Of a DNA stretch of 64,000 nt, positions 1 through 11,927 are shown piece after piece; within the stretch, counting starts at the first letter, position 1, and each line of letters begins with the position of its first letter. Position numbers and translations under genes: made by a program. The notes under the pieces are model-generated. The model ran no database searches. It worked only from the letters and a program-made list of their open reading frames with translations, and was not told the DNA's origin. The DNA comes from Gigaspora margarita (Eukaryota; Glomeromycota; Glomeromycetes; Diversisporales; Gigasporaceae). Location of the stretch: positions 1-64,000 of the forward strand of contig WTPW01002255.1 of NCBI GenBank assembly GCA_009809945.1, given 5' to 3'.

Positions 1-45
1 GTTAGTAATCGATATATATCTATATATAAAATTTGCCGATGATAA
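1..45 (-). repeat. Fragment of a CGATATAT-rich dispersed repeat (family Y)
   Basis: These bases closely match 37551-37600 and the reverse complement of 30577-30640. They carry the ATCGATATATATC dyads and the AAATTTGCCG terminus of that family. Only the end of the element lies in the window. Confidence 0.6.
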
Positions 46-159
46 TGGCCAATATAAAGTAACTTTTAGTTGGATACAAAAGGAGCATAAGTAAAACAAT
101 AAACTTTTTTTAACTAGAACTTTATTATTTAATTTTATTGCTAATTCTAGAAAATTTAT

Positions 160-432
160 AAATGAGTAAATAGGTCCTTCAGGTCAATAGCATAGCAATT
201 ATGCTTCGAGAATACAAATTGATAGGATGCTAGTTCAATTCTCTAGAGGTGAAAGAAAAAAAATACTAGCTAGTTGGAAAACTAAAACATCATAAAAGAC
301 AAGGACTCAGAACATCTACAAATAGGCTCAATTAGACAGTTGTTATTCAAATTTGTAGCAGTGAAAGTAAAATAAGTTAGAACCCAATTTGGAATAACTG
401 AAGTCACAAGATATAATAAGAGGCTAAAGTCT
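160..432 (+). mobile_element. Degenerate tRNA-headed SINE (family SINE-A)
   Basis: An A-box-like TAGCATAGCAA (188-198) and a B-box-like AGTTCAATTCT (231-241) are spaced as in a tRNA-derived pol III promoter. The following sequence, including AAGTCACAAGA near 400, matches the better-preserved copy at 21181. The copy is diverged, and no target duplication or tail is clear. Confidence 0.5.
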
Positions 433-559
433 GAAAAGATACTTTATGATCTTATAGTAGCATATCCAAATTGCAATTTGAACCACAGATGTTTTGAAAA
501 GTAGTATCAGAGGATCCTGCTAAAAGAAATAAGGCTTAATGCAACAGGATCCTCTATAT

Positions 560-735
560 AAGGTCATATTTGAAAAATTGCTAATATAGTTCCTTTTTGA
601 ACAAAAGGTTATATTTAAAAAGTAGGTATTAAATAAAAAGATTATATTTAAAAACAGCTAATAGCTAAATAAGTTATATTTAAAATAATGCTAATGGGAT
701 AAGTTTTATAAATCTTATATTTAAAATGTACTAAG
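560..735. repeat. Degenerate tandem repeat, unit about 35-42 bp
   Basis: Five diverged units each contain a core resembling GTTATATTTAAAAA followed by GCTAATA-like sequence. No coding potential is seen. Confidence 0.5.
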
Positions 736-825
736 GGTTGTGACCAATATTATGTAATATCTATTTACTATAAGGGTACCCTCTCTTTACATAAGACAAA
801 TTTTGATTGGTTGATTTAAAAAATT
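728..825 (-). repeat. Dispersed repeat, copy of 32283-32368
   Basis: The reverse complement shares with 32283-32368 the order AACCAATCA, GTCTTATGT, GGGTACCC and ATATTACATAAT. Two copies in opposite orientation suggest an old MITE; ends are not resolved. Confidence 0.4.
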
Positions 826-918
826 TTTAATTATCAAAATTTTACTAATTGATTATAATTTTGGGCTTTAATTAAACTTATTTAAAATATAGGTCGAATC
901 TATTTGTAACTATGGTTA

Positions 919-1070
919 GGGCCATGTCATTAATTATCTGATTATTTTTTATTAGAGGCCTACTCCCCCTCCTTCCCTCTTTAATATAAATTTGGTCAGG
1001 TTCCTATATATAATTTCAATATTTTTTACCCCTCCTCCCCTAAAAAATCACCTGATTTTTGTCACTCCCC
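919..1070 (-). mobile_element. PIF/Harbinger-like MITE (family I)
   Basis: The element is bounded by TTA on both sides (916-918 and 1071-1073). Its ends read GGGCCATGTCA and, on the other strand, GGGGAGTGACA. A second copy in opposite orientation lies at 29887-30032, with the same internal CT-rich blocks and central AATTATATATAGG. Assignment to PIF/Harbinger rests on the 3-bp TWA duplication and GG-rich ends only. Confidence 0.6.
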
Positions 1071-1433
1071 TTACAGTTCTGAGCCAAACCAATTGCTAGA
1101 TTAGATATGACAAAAAAATTCAAAAAATTACAAATGGCAATAACTTCTAATTGTGCCTATGAAACCAATATTTTTTTCTAGCTAAAAATGCTTCTTGAGA
1201 TGGTTTATTATATAATAAACCTTTTTCTAACTCTAAATCTAACCCTAACTCTAATCTTGTTACTATCACTGCTAGTAACAAGCCCATTTTTTTCTAAAAT
1301 ATAAATATATACTAAAATAATGTATTTTTGGTACTAAACAAGTTTATTTAAAGCTCAAACTTATAATTTACTAATAAAATTTTGCATGATACAGAATTTT
1401 TTATATTTTTATTAATATAATGCTCGATACTTA

Positions 1434-2022
1434 GGGGAAGTGCAGTAAATTACGTGATTAGGGTTTACATAGGTCCTGACCCTCCTAGTGATAGTACTGT
1501 TGACCAATCAAATTTTATAAAACTCAAAATGGCTTTGATCTAAAAATAAGCTACCCAACAATCAACAAAAGTCGCTACATAGTAAAGTCTAAATTTTACT
1601 AAACAAATCAATTAAAATTGCTTAAGTAAACTTATTCAAACAGTCAAAATACACTTATTACAAAATTTTTATAAGTATTAGAAAATTTTTTATTAATTGA
1701 CTTTTGATTTTTATGATCGATAAAAAAATTAAAATTTTTTAAAAAAATATATTCGACGAACATAAAAATTAAAAGTTAAATAATAAAAGCTTCTTTAATT
1801 TTAATAAATTTCAAAGTATGTGTATTTTGATCTTCCAAACAAGTTTACTTAATCGATAATTATTGATTAACATAGTCGAATTTTGACTTTACTATGTAGC
1901 AACTATCTGCGATTAACTAATAATCGATTTTGCTTCAATATTATTGGCTGTTTATACTATATATATATAGGATGTAATAGATGGGTGACCCCCAAAAAAT
2001 TACGTGATTTACTGCACTTCTC
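1434..2022. mobile_element. Foldback MITE, about 590 bp (family G)
   Basis: The left end GGGGAAGTGCAGTAAATTAC and the right end (reverse complement GAGAAGTGCAGTAAATCAC) are inverted repeats, and both contain an ACGTGA-type motif next to the tip. Flanking bases are TTA on the left and TAA on the right. The interior is itself largely inverted, with CTACATAGTAAAGTC on one arm and its complement on the other, and no ORF. Confidence 0.65.
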
Positions 2023-2490
2023 TAAAGACTACACAAACTTTTAAAAAAGATATTAAAAATAGAAAGCTACTATTTTATAGATAAATTAATTTATTACAAC
2101 TTATCAGTTTTGTTTTCTAACAAATTATATTTTAAAATATATGTTGTGTTCCAGATAAGAATTTGTCCCAATTTGGAATCTGGGCTAATCCTACCTCTAA
2201 CACTAGCTAACCCTAACCCTAAAGTCATCTAAAGTCCTAATTCTGCTACAAAATTCTCATCTGGGACAGCCCAATTCTGAATCGGGCATCAGGATACAAT
2301 ATATATATGTTTATATGATAACATATAAAAAAAGTCAAAAATGGTATACATTAGAACAAATAACCTATTAAATTGTTTTGAATTTATATAATAAATTTTT
2401 AAAAAAATTTTTAACCAATCAAAATATAAGAAATTTGGCCAATCAAATTTAAGCATATGAGCAGATTGAATGCATTTGTATTAATGTAAT
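2023..2490 (+). mobile_element. Degenerate copy of the T-family (Tc1-like) MITE with an internal insert
   Basis: TCTAAAGACTACACAAACTT and following bases align with 10545-10690 of the better copy at 10532-10940. The alignment is interrupted at about 2151-2296 by unrelated sequence holding partial inverted repeats (CCAGATAAGAATTTG and its diverged complement) and two TAACCCTAA runs. It then resumes at AAAAATGG. No TIR is preserved. Confidence 0.4.
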
Positions 2491-2576
2491 ATTTTTGAAT
2501 TGCATATCAATTTTGGGATTATCTTTATTTGATTTCCTATTTTGGAGTTGCAAGCAGTCTAAAAAAGAAAATATGG

Positions 2577-3556
2577 GCCAGTGCGAAAATGTAGATACAC
2601 AAAAACTAAACATTATTTTCTCTACATATAAAAGTTTTTCAATTTTAGCTATTTATTTATAATTTTTTTATTTCAAATAAAGAAAGATCTAAGCTACGTT
2701 TTGATATAATTTTTATTGTCATTTTATAATAAATTTATTTTATTATAAATTTTTTAAAAAATCCTATTTTTAAAAAAAAAAATTAAAAAATTTTTTTTTA
2801 AAAAAAAATTATTTTTGCCACCAATATGCAAATTTAGAAGCTTGTACTATGCAACTGCCTTGCCATGCATATGCTAAATATACAGTTAAAATTTTAACTT
2901 AATTGGATCAGTAGTTGTTAAAATATAGATTAAAAACTAATTTTTTTTAATAAAGTTTTATATATAACTATATATAGTAATTTTATATATAGTAATTATT
3001 ATTAAATATTTAAAATTTTATATTTTAACAACTACTGATTCAATTAAGCTAAAATTTTAACTATATATTTAGCATATATATAGCAATATACTTATACAAT
3101 AAAAACTTACAAAATTGTAAATTAGTAACAAAAATATAGTTATTTTTAAAAGGTATTTTTTTGTTTTTTTTAAAAAAAATACTAAATTTTAAAAACATTA
3201 TTATACAACAATATGTATATAAAAAGATAATAAATTTTATATTAATAGATAGCTTAGAACTTGGTTTATTTAGTACAAAAAAATTATAAATAGATAATTA
3301 AAAATTAAAAACTTTTATATATAGATAAATTAATTATTTAATTTTAATTTATTTATATTTTTGCATTTTACAAATTGAAAAAATAAGTCATTAATAAAAA
3401 TTTTTACAAAAATAAAAAATTTTTTAATAAAATTTACATTAAAATAAATCCGCAGACCTGAATAATAAATAAATGCATTTAAATGCTTATATTAAATTTT
3501 AAAATTTTTTTTTTATTATAAGATATGTCATGTATCTACATTTTTGCACTGGACCA
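2577..3556. mobile_element. Large inverted-repeat element with nested foldback
   Basis: The left end CCAGTGCGAAAATGTAGATA and the right end (complement CCAGTGCAAAAATGTAGATA) are inverted repeats about 980 bp apart. A second inverted repeat sits inside at about 2868-3085, where both arms carry TTTTAACAACTACTGATY-type sequence. No ORF is present and target duplications are not clear. Confidence 0.55.
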
Positions 3557-3662
3557 TAATTATAAATCTGGCCTTAATTATGCTGTCTATAGGCCAAAAT
3601 TATTGTTTTCTATTTTGAAAATGTAGGATGTTTGTAGAATGATCTAAAAAAGAAAATAACTA

Positions 3663-4668
3663 TAGTATTGGACAGCATAAGACATCCACTCTATTCATAT
3701 AGAGCGCCAATTTTTGATGCTTATGTAATCAATTCTGATTGGCTAATTTTGACGTAATTGATTCTAATTGGTTAATTAAATATATATATTTTCTTTTTTT
3801 TATATTAAACACCAATTTTTTAAATCATTATAAACTTTAACTCAAAATAACTCCTTTAAAACAAAAAATAATAAAAAATCCTTCAACAAAAATGTAGTAT
3901 AGCAAAAAATCTATCAATTTGTCAAAGGGTTTTTTGATTCAACTTGTTTAAAAAGTTATCCTTTAATCTGTAGGCTGTTCCAGACAAATTTGCCTAGAAA
4001 AATACTATAAATATACTTATGATCTACTTTTTTTAAAAATTAAAATAATAAAATAAAATTTTATTTAATAATATTTGAAAATAAGGATTATATTTTAGTA
4101 AAATTTAATTTTATATTATAAGAAAAAAAATATAAGTTGCTTATAAGCTAAAAATAGACAATTTTAAAAAAAAATTTTAACCAAAAAAAAATATCACTAA
4201 TTCTTGGCGAACTCTATAAATATTAGCTCTATCCCTCTGTTTTTAATACATATTATAGTTTATAAAAAGGATTACAACTTTTATTATTGCAACTTTTGTG
4301 ATTTACTTGTAAAAATTAAGACTTGTATTAGAAGTAAAAATTTTTTTATAGATGGAAACATATAAAATTTAAGAAAAGTTAAAGAAAAATTCTATAGTAA
4401 AAATTTTTGAATAAAAACTTTAAAGTATTATTGTATGAAAGTTTTCTAATAATTTTAAAAAATTTTGCTAAGAAGTTTATAAAATATGTTTTAAAAAAGT
4501 ATTTTATAAAGAAAGTATATCCCATATTCTTAATAAATTTTTGTTTTATTTAAAAAATTATAAATACTTTTTAATTTTCCAGGCAAATTTGCCTAGAATA
4601 CGGTTTAAGAGATAATGATTTAAAGTTTTTATTAATAAAAAGTGGATGCGTTTTGCTGTCCGGTACTG
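3663..4668. mobile_element. Tc1-like MITE carrying a nested element
   Basis: The ends are inverted: left TAGTATTGGACAGC and CATCCACT, right (complement) CAGTACCGGACAGC and CATCCACT. Both are flanked by TA (3661-3662 and 4669-4670). CAGT-plus-ATCCAC ends and a TA duplication are typical of Tc1/mariner elements. About 650 of its 1006 bp are the nested Q-family MITE at 3959-4612. Outside the TA, a diverged 45-bp segment containing ATAGGCCAAAATTATTG occurs on both sides. Confidence 0.65.
3959..4612. mobile_element. Q-family foldback MITE, copy 1
   Basis: The ends read TCCTTTAATCTG and, on the other strand, TCTCTTAAACCG, flanked by TA (3957-3958 and 4613-4614). Close to each tip lies a short palindrome, ACAAATTTGCC on the left and GGCAAATTTGCC on the right. 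The two arms are inverted over most of their length. Close relatives lie at 13106-13782 and 27352-28008. Confidence 0.7.
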
Positions 4669-5019
4669 TATAAATCTGAGCCAAATTAAGCTGGTATAGG
4701 CCAAAATTATTGTTTTTTTTATAATGTACATGATTTTGTCACACTTCAAATAATCATCATATGTATCAAATCAGCCTATATAGCAACTTTAAAAACATTA
4801 AAAATCAACTTTTAAATAAATTAAAACTTTAAATTTTTAAAATTTAAAAATGGAACAAATATAGTCTTTAAGTATCACACACTATAAAAATATAAAAAAT
4901 TCTGTATTATAAAAAATTTTACTAATTAACTATAAATTTTTGCTCTAAGTAAACTTTATCAGCACAAAAAAATATATTATTTTGGTATATATTATTTTAA
5001 TTTTCTTAATTTTTCAAAT

Positions 5020-5281
5020 TTTTTTTTTTTTTTTTTTGATATTAACAACCTTGCGCTACCTTTATTAAATTCTTAAATTCGAATACAAGTATACAAATAA
5101 TCATTTAAAGTCTTTGGGTAGGCATCAACCTGGCTACTTCATTGAGCGCCCAAGTAGGATTGTCTCACCGAACCTTTTTCCCTCCTAGCTAGCCTTTCTG
5201 GCAAGAATCTATCCCCAGCTTGTTAGTACAGCATCGCAGTCCAGAAACATCGCCATGTGTTCTTGAAGTATCCTTTCAAAC
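5020..5281 (-). mobile_element. Short poly-A retroposon with 17-18 bp target duplication
   Basis: Read on the minus strand, the element ends in AATAAAGGTAGCGCAAGGTT and then a run of about 18 A. The segment TTTCTTAATTTTTCAAAT flanks it on both sides (about 5002-5019 and 5282-5299). That is the signature of target-primed reverse transcription. It is visibly richer in G+C than its surroundings. A diverged relative of its 3' end lies near 8409-8470. No ORF or tRNA-like promoter was recognised, so it may be a SINE or a truncated LINE 3' end. Confidence 0.65.
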
Positions 5282-5680
5282 TTTCTTAATTTTTCAAATA
5301 AAAATGAACAAAATTATATTTTTGATAAAAATTTAACAATTTTACTTATTTTTATTTCAAAAATTAAATAATTAAATAAATATATACTGGAATAATATAT
5401 TTTTTAGTGCAAACAAGTTTACTTAGTGCTCTAAATAATTATTTATTAGTAAAATTTTATATAATGCAGAATTTTCTATATTTTTGTTAATAAAAATATA
5501 GATAATTCTATATTATGCAAATATTTACTATAAATTATAAATTTGGACACTAAATAAACTTGTTCAACAACAAATTATATATTATTCTGGTATGCAATCT
5601 ATTAATTTGCTCTAATTTTTCAAATAAAAATAAGCAAAATTACATTTTTGATGAAAATTTACTAATTTTACTTATATTAA

Positions 5681-6197
5681 GGGTAGAGGATACGTAGATC
5701 ATTTTTTATATGATCTTGATGGCAAAATTTTTTTTCTTTTTAAAATTAAAAAAAAATTATTAAGTTATTTTAAAATTCATTTTAGAAGTTGTAGAATAGG
5801 TATTTGTGATTCTAATAGTAGTAAAATCATTAATATTGGTTAGATATTCGCTTAGAAATATGTAGTTAGAAATGGGGTATTGATTTTTTATTTACAAAAA
5901 TCATATGATGATCATATGATCTAGCCAATCAAAATTAACGATTTTGTATATCCCTAGCAAATTTGAGGCTACCGCAACAAACTTTATGATATATAAAAGT
6001 ATACTTTTTTAAAATAATTTGTTTATTAAAATTTATATCTTTAGAAAAAGTATATTTTAATCTATAAAAATATAAAATTTTAAAAAAAATTAATTGTGTT
6101 TTCAAAAATTTTTATCAGTGGCATATTTTTATTCTCTATATAAGGTCCTGATTTGCTATGCATATCATATAAAAATTGATCTATGTATCCTCTACCC
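5681..6197. mobile_element. Foldback MITE with GGGTAGAGGATAC ends (family J)
   Basis: Left end GGGTAGAGGATACGTAGATC and right end (complement GGGTAGAGGATACATAGATC) are near-perfect inverted repeats, with TTAA immediately outside both. TTAA is palindromic, so a TTAA (piggyBac-type) and a 3-bp TTA/TAA duplication cannot be told apart. It interrupts a unit of the L repeat array. No ORF. Confidence 0.65.
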
Positions 6198-6902
6198 TTA
6201 ATTTGAAAAATCAAAAAATTAAAAGAGTATATGCTAAAATAATATATTTTTTGTTGCTAAATAAGCTTACTTATAACCAAAATTTATAATTCATTAGTAA
6301 ATGTTTGTATAATACAGAATTTTCTAATAAATCAAGAAAATTAAAGAAATATATTCTAAAATAATGTATTTTTTGTTGCTAAATAAGTTTATTTAAAACC
6401 AAAATTTATAATTTATTAGTAAATATTTGTATAATATAGAATTTTCTATATTTTTATTAATGAAAATATAGAAATTCTGTATTATACAAATTTTTACTAA
6501 TTAATTATAACTTTGAGCTCTAAATAAACTTGTTTAGCATCAAAAATTATATTTTTATTAATGAAAATATAGAAAATTCTGTATTATACAAATTTTTACT
6601 AATTAATTATAACTTTGAGCTCTAAATAAACTTGTTTAGCATCAAAAATACATTATTTTAATATATATTTTTTGATTTTCTTTACTTGTTAAATAAAGAT
6701 ATACAAAATTACAATTTTGATAAAATTTACTAATTTTACTCTTATTTATTTTACAAATTAAAAATAAATAAATAACTATATACAAAAAAGTGTATTATTG
6801 TGCTCTAAGCAAGTTTACCTAGAGCCCAAAGTTATAATTAATTAGTAAAATTTTGCATAATGCAAAATTTTCTATATTTTTATTAATAAAAAAGAAAATT
6901 GT

Positions 6903-7112
6903 ATGTGGAGACATGTCTCCATAGCGACCCTACATATAACAGCCAATCATATTTAGGGTTAGAAAATTTTTATTTGTGTTTTTGTATTATAAAAGTTAGA
7001 AAGTTTGTAGAAAATTTTAATTGGCCAATAATAAGCAACATATTATCTAGTCACATGCTTAATTTTGATTGGCTATTCATATAAAGAGTTTCCATGGAGA
7101 CATGTCTCCATA
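6903..7112. mobile_element. Small element tipped by TGGAGACATGTCTCCA palindromes
   Basis: The 16-bp palindrome TGGAGACATGTCTCCA occurs near both ends (about 6904 and 7095). Internal to it, AGCCAATCA occurs in inverted orientation on both arms. The element splits an L-family palindrome, whose halves resume on either side. A 61-codon open frame across it has no recognisable content and is treated as chance. Confidence 0.5.
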
Positions 7113-7207
7113 AAATAACACCCTAATAAAAATATAAAAAATTCTATATTATATAAAATTTTATTAATAAATTGAGCTTTTAGTACTAATTAAACTTGTT
7201 CAGGACT

Positions 7208-8306
7208 AGGGTGTGGCAACTTAGGGAAGTTGGTAAGTTGTCACCCCCCAAGCGGCAGGTCTAGGGTTCAAATCCCACTAGCGACGCTTTGAAAAATAGA
7301 TCCGTATTATAGTAACTGTTTCTTGTCGATCAGTTGCTTGGTACACCATCTCGAATGGGAGCCTTTGGGTGCACAAATCCAAGGAACCAGAGAAATGGAG
7401 ACCCGTTTGGCAAGCCCCGAGTAAGGAGGTAGCAAAGATCTTCGACGGCGCTACCAAAGCCAGAATATCGGAAACCGGAGCCAGAGGATCGGACGATAAG
7501 ACCCTTAAGGAGGGGGTTCACTAACCTGGCCGCCGGAGTCGCACCGGAGGAAAAGGACCTATCCTGCGGAAGTAGGTACCAAGGGAAGAAGGCCATATCG
7601 ACCCTTCTGGGCTAACTGGTTTGGAAGTTTGTGAATTCGGTATAAGGACCGGTAGGATGGTAATGGTGGGTGCCGGGATTGGAGCGAACCTTGCAAGGGC
7701 AGAAGTAGGTAACAGTAGAGGTTTAATGGTTAGCTCTGACTCCAAGTGTCGGTATAATGCAGATGCATAAGTTACCGAAGTGTAGGTGAATATCTGGTGG
7801 GACAGGTACCGCTCTACCAAGTTTCCCCTGAGGATAACAGGACCAGGGTTACCTGGCTGGGTCCTAAGGACTATGGATAGTGTATCCGGGACAGTCTGAC
7901 TAACTTGTGATGTAACGGGATTAGTCCCGGTGACACAGGATGGGTTGGCAGGAGGGACAGAAGATCAGAGGGTTTAAATAGGCAATTCCNGTAGNTGGGT
8001 TGCAGGTATGGCAGCTAGTGTGGAACCTTAGGGCGGACCACTTAAATTAGACACCAAAAGTGTACGTGTGGCTAGTTGGATCCTCATCTATGTAACAAAT
8101 GTCAGTGAACCCTATGTGGTTCACCAACGGCCCTAATATCCTGAATAAAATTCCTAGGTCCCAAGGTGGGCACTTTAAAAAATATATATATATATATATA
8201 TAATAAATAACTTTAAAATTTATTAGCTTTTTAAAATTTTGTTTTTTAAGACAAGTTTTATAAAATTACTAGTCAGATTTTAANNNNAAAAAAAAAAAAA
8301 AAAAAA
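7208..8306 (+). mobile_element. tRNA-headed retroposon of 1.1 kb (family SINE-B), full length
   Basis: The same 16 bp, AAACTTGTTCAGGACT, lie immediately before (7192-7207) and after (8307-8322) the element. It ends in a long A run that includes four N bases. The head (7208-7290) folds like a tRNA and carries a B box, GGTTCAAATCC, at 7265-7275. The body is GC-rich relative to its surroundings. A central segment near 7970-8100 is shared with the SINE-A copy at 21181. The 3' part contains AATAAAATTCCTAGGTCCC. A TA microsatellite and AT-rich stretch (8178-8280) precede the A run. Open frames on the minus strand here have no recognisable product. Confidence 0.75.
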
Positions 8307-8408
8307 AAACTTGTTCAGGACTTAAAAATATATTAATTTAGTATATATTTGTATTTTATATAAGTTTAATTAAAGTTTAAAGTTTTAATCTATTAGTTAT
8401 ATATATAT

Positions 8409-8560
8409 ATAATTTTTTCACTTTACAATCTTGTACTACTTTATTAGAAATTTTATATAGAGTAAATACAAAAATTATGTTCTAATGCTAATGCAGGCTA
8501 ATACCCGATAACTCTACTAGTATCCAAGTATAGTTGTTGTACTGATATTTGTTAGTTTCT
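8409..8560 (-). mobile_element. Possible degenerate copy of the 5020-5281 retroposon
   Basis: TTACAATCTTGTACTACTTT and the bases after it resemble the start of the element at 5038 (AACAACCTTGCGCTACCTTT) in the same order. No tail or duplication is left. Confidence 0.3.
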
Positions 8561-9564
8561 AAGCTATACTGAATATTTCTTAGAAAATGATACCAGGTTT
8601 TAGCTAATACTGTATATATCCAAAAATAAATTACTATCTAAAATAAGCTGCTCTCTGATTTTTTCAAAAATTTTAAACAATCTGTTATGGTGTAGATGGC
8701 TTTAACTCTATACAAAAAATAGTTTTACAAAAAATGCGGAAAAAGAGTTGATAAAAGGTTATAATTTTTTGACTACTTCTCTTTTAAAAATTTATAAAAT
8801 GCAAAACTAATCTACAAGTTTTGTTCTTTATGTCCTAAAGAATAAAACTTGGTAGTTTAGATTTTAATTTAAAGCTAAACTGATAGAGCAGTAGCCTTTT
8901 AAATTTAAAAATTTATTAATAAAGTATAAAAATGTAAATGTATATATTTTTAATTTAAGCCAATCAGAATGCACTATTAAAATTACATGATTCAGGTTTC
9001 AGGTTGGCAAAAAATTTTTTTTTAAAAAAAAAATTTCTCTTTCTAAAAAAAAAAGTGAGCTCTTTTTAAAAAAACTATTTAAAAAAAGATTTATAAATGC
9101 TCTTTTTAATACTTTTTTTATAAAAAATATAAACTTGTTACTCAACAAAAAAAAATATTCTCACTCTCTAAAAAAAAAGAAAAAAAAACAAAAAAAATGA
9201 GCCATCTGATTGGCTTATCTCATATTGCATAATCTGCAAAAAAGTGAACAAAGTTACATAATTTCAAAGCTATTCATACTATAGCAGTTGCTATATATAA
9301 AAGTCTAAATTTTACTAAGTAAATCAAAAAGTGATATTAAGTAAACTTGTTCAGGACATCAAACTACACTTATAGTAAAAATTTAGTAGCATTTGAACAA
9401 CTTTTAATTAGTATATTTTTTAATTTTTCAAAAAATTCAAAAATCTGAAAAAAGCTACTTTATAATTTTTCATGTAATTTTTTGATCAAAAAAGGTAGCT
9501 TATTTTTGGACACATATGTAAGTATTTATTATATATTTAGTCTATAATAGTTTCAAATCTTACA
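8561..9564. repeat. Gene-free AT-rich stretch with a dispersed repeat (family LL)
   Basis: No gene is seen. Bases from about 9265 to 9480 match 18800-18995, sharing GCAGTTGCTATATATAAA, CTAAATTTTACTAAGTAAAT and CAGGACATCAAA in order. Around 8955-9225 an inverted pair containing AAGCCAATCAGA and TCTGATTGGCTT flanks A- and T-runs. Confidence 0.4.
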
Positions 9565-10531
9565 ATACAAGCTATTATACTTAACAAACAACAATTTGAT
9601 TACAGTCTTAGGTGATAATTGGCTTTTTTTTAAAATGATTTGGTTTCTTGTATCAGAAAAAAGTTGCTCACTAGAAACTGAAATAGCAGAAATTAATATA
9701 TTTATGAGCTATCCTATTTAAAATAGAAAAAGATTTCTGATTTTTATACCACTAAGCATAAATATTAGCAGTTTCAAATAATATATTTTTATTTAAATAG
9801 TTGTTAATCTCAGATTTGTTATCTACTTCTTGGCTACTACTAAGGATCTTTTTCATAAAACTAAATGCAATGGTTTCTTCATGATAGATTTCTGGTTCAT
9901 TAGCTATAGTTATCTCTTTTTAAATTTGAAATTCATCTCGCATTTACTAATTGTTTCAGTTTGTAAAATATTAGCCCATATATTCACTGATTTTAAAAGA
10001 GTAACTAGTAATTTAATATTTTCTGAAACTTGCTAGTAGTTCACAAAGAATTATAAATCACTTCTTGAATCTTTGTGATTATAATTTTAGATGAAAATTG
10101 ACTTTCTATATAATTATTAAGCTCTTTATTACTAAAATCTTTATTTAATAACTCTTTATTTAGAGTATAAAAAATATTAGCAATTGATATTTTTATAATA
10201 GTTATTTACAAAAACAATGATTTTTTGCAGGAATATTTATTTATTTTTGAAAATAATAAATATTCTACTAAAAAATTATTGTCCTTAATACAAATTGATT
10301 TACAAGTTTATAGATTTACTATTATTAAAGTTATTCTTAGCAAATTCATCAAGTTCACTATTAGCAAACTCAAACTTTAATAATTCAATAACTGGATTAA
10401 TAATCAAAAGGATAACGTATTGAACTTTACTAAAATAAGCTGTTATTTTATTGAATAGCTTAAGTATTTGAACTAATCCTTCTAATAACTCCCATTCATA
10501 ATCTTTAAGCATGCATTGGTTTAACTTAGTA

Positions 10532-10940
10532 CAGTGAGCGACACTTAAAGACTATACAAACTTTAAAAGCTAATAACTTATAATCTAAAAAAGATATTTT
10601 AAAAAGGAAGCCACTATTTTATAGCTAAATCAATTTATTACAACTTAAATGTCTTATTTTTTAAAAAGTTATAATAACTTTTCAAAATATATAGCTTTAA
10701 ATATATAGTATTTTTATATGATACGTAAAAATTTAACCAAAAATGGGACAAGTCACATGTCTTGGCTTCTTTTTATTGGCTAATTTTAAAATTAATTTTA
10801 AAATTATTTTTAAAATATTTTTTATTAATTAATCTTTGACCAATTAGAATACAAGAAATCAAAAATATATTGAATTTTAATATGAAATTTTTGAAAATAT
10901 GCCAAATCACAAGAATGTAGTCTTTAAGTGTCTTGCACTG
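10532..10940. mobile_element. Tc1-like MITE (family T) inside the hAT pseudogene
   Basis: The ends are inverted: left CAGTGAGCGACACTTAAAGA, right (complement) CAGTGCAAGACACTTAAAGA. TA flanks both (10530-10531 and 10941-10942). Removing the element and one TA rejoins the hAT reading frame (LQEEPGTKLNQC then MLKDYEWELL), which supports the boundaries. A relative is at 18341-18708. Confidence 0.8.
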
Positions 10941-11761
10941 TACCAGGTTCTTCTTGTAGAGATAAAGTTACAGAAAGTTATACAATTGCTAGACATAACT
11001 TTAGAAGTCTCTTTCAAGATTGATATAAAGAATTTTAGTAGGTTTTTGAGTCATTTATAGTATGTAAAATTGATGGAGTTTTTCATATATTTCTACCTTA
11101 TTGTTATTTAATTCAGATAAGTTTTTATTTATATTTTCAGAAATATAAAGTTGAATAGAATTTATACTAGTTACCTAATAGCTTGCCAAATTAACTTGTA
11201 CTTAATCAAAACATTAACATTGTTTTGAAAATTGAAAAAGCTAATAAGCTTTTTAGTTTGTTTAATATATGGATTCATAACCTTCAAGATCTGTAAGACT
11301 ATAAGTTGTAGTATATATGCAGTACATGGTAGATGCTCTACACTATTCCAAATTCTAATTGCTTTTTTATATTTGTACCATTATCAGTTATTGCACAAAA
11401 GACTTTATCAGCTAATTCAAACTCTTTAATTTTATTATTTAAAAATCTCAGCTATATGTGAATACTTGATCTTTTCAATAGATAAAAGTATATCATATAC
11501 TTCAAAGTTAGATACTAACCAGTAGAGGGTTACTTTAATATATCATAATTAGCATAGGATATCCACAAATCTGTGGTTATAAAGGCTATTTTACAGATAT
11601 TGTTGAGTAATTTTTTAAGTTCTACTATATTTTTTTGATAAGCAATGTCAAGATCTTTTTTAATATACTTGTAATTTATAGTTTAAATGCAAAATCAATT
11701 CATTGCATCATTTTACAATATTTTTTTCTATATACAATATTAAATGCAAGAGAATCAGTAA

Positions 11762-11927
11762 GGGGAGTGCTATTTATCACGTGATATTTTTTACTTAGTA
11801 GCCATCTCTATCCATGTATAATGTAATCACTTTATCTAATTTTGATTTGTTAATATAATATATGGACATGATCACTATTACTGACCATGTATCTATAGTA
11901 AATATCATGTGATAAATGGCATGCCTC
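11762..11927. mobile_element. PIF/Harbinger-like MITE (family F) inside the hAT pseudogene
   Basis: The ends GGGGAGTGCTATTTATCACG and (complement) GAGGCATGCCATTTATCACA are inverted, with TAA on both sides (11759-11761 and 11928-11930). Its left two thirds recur at 48947-49058. There is no ORF. Confidence 0.7.

Larger units (their letters stand above)
4858..7191. repeat. Array of a palindromic dispersed repeat (family L)
   Basis: At least four diverged units each carry the palindromic core AATTTTCTATATTTTTATTA with its complement, flanked by TTAATTAGTAAAATTTTG and AAACAAGTTTACTTAGAGC-like arms. Half units recur near 1320-1425 and 8307-8420. The array is broken by a poly-A retroposon (5020-5281), a foldback MITE (5681-6197), a palindrome-tipped element (6903-7112) and, at its end, the retroposon at 7208. 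No gene is seen. Confidence 0.6.

Noticed and set aside
7330-7820. Two overlapping minus-strand frames of 88 and 99 codons
   Set aside because: They lie wholly within a tRNA-headed retroposon and overlap in different frames. The truncated copy at 30084 does not conserve the full frames, and no domain is recognisable.
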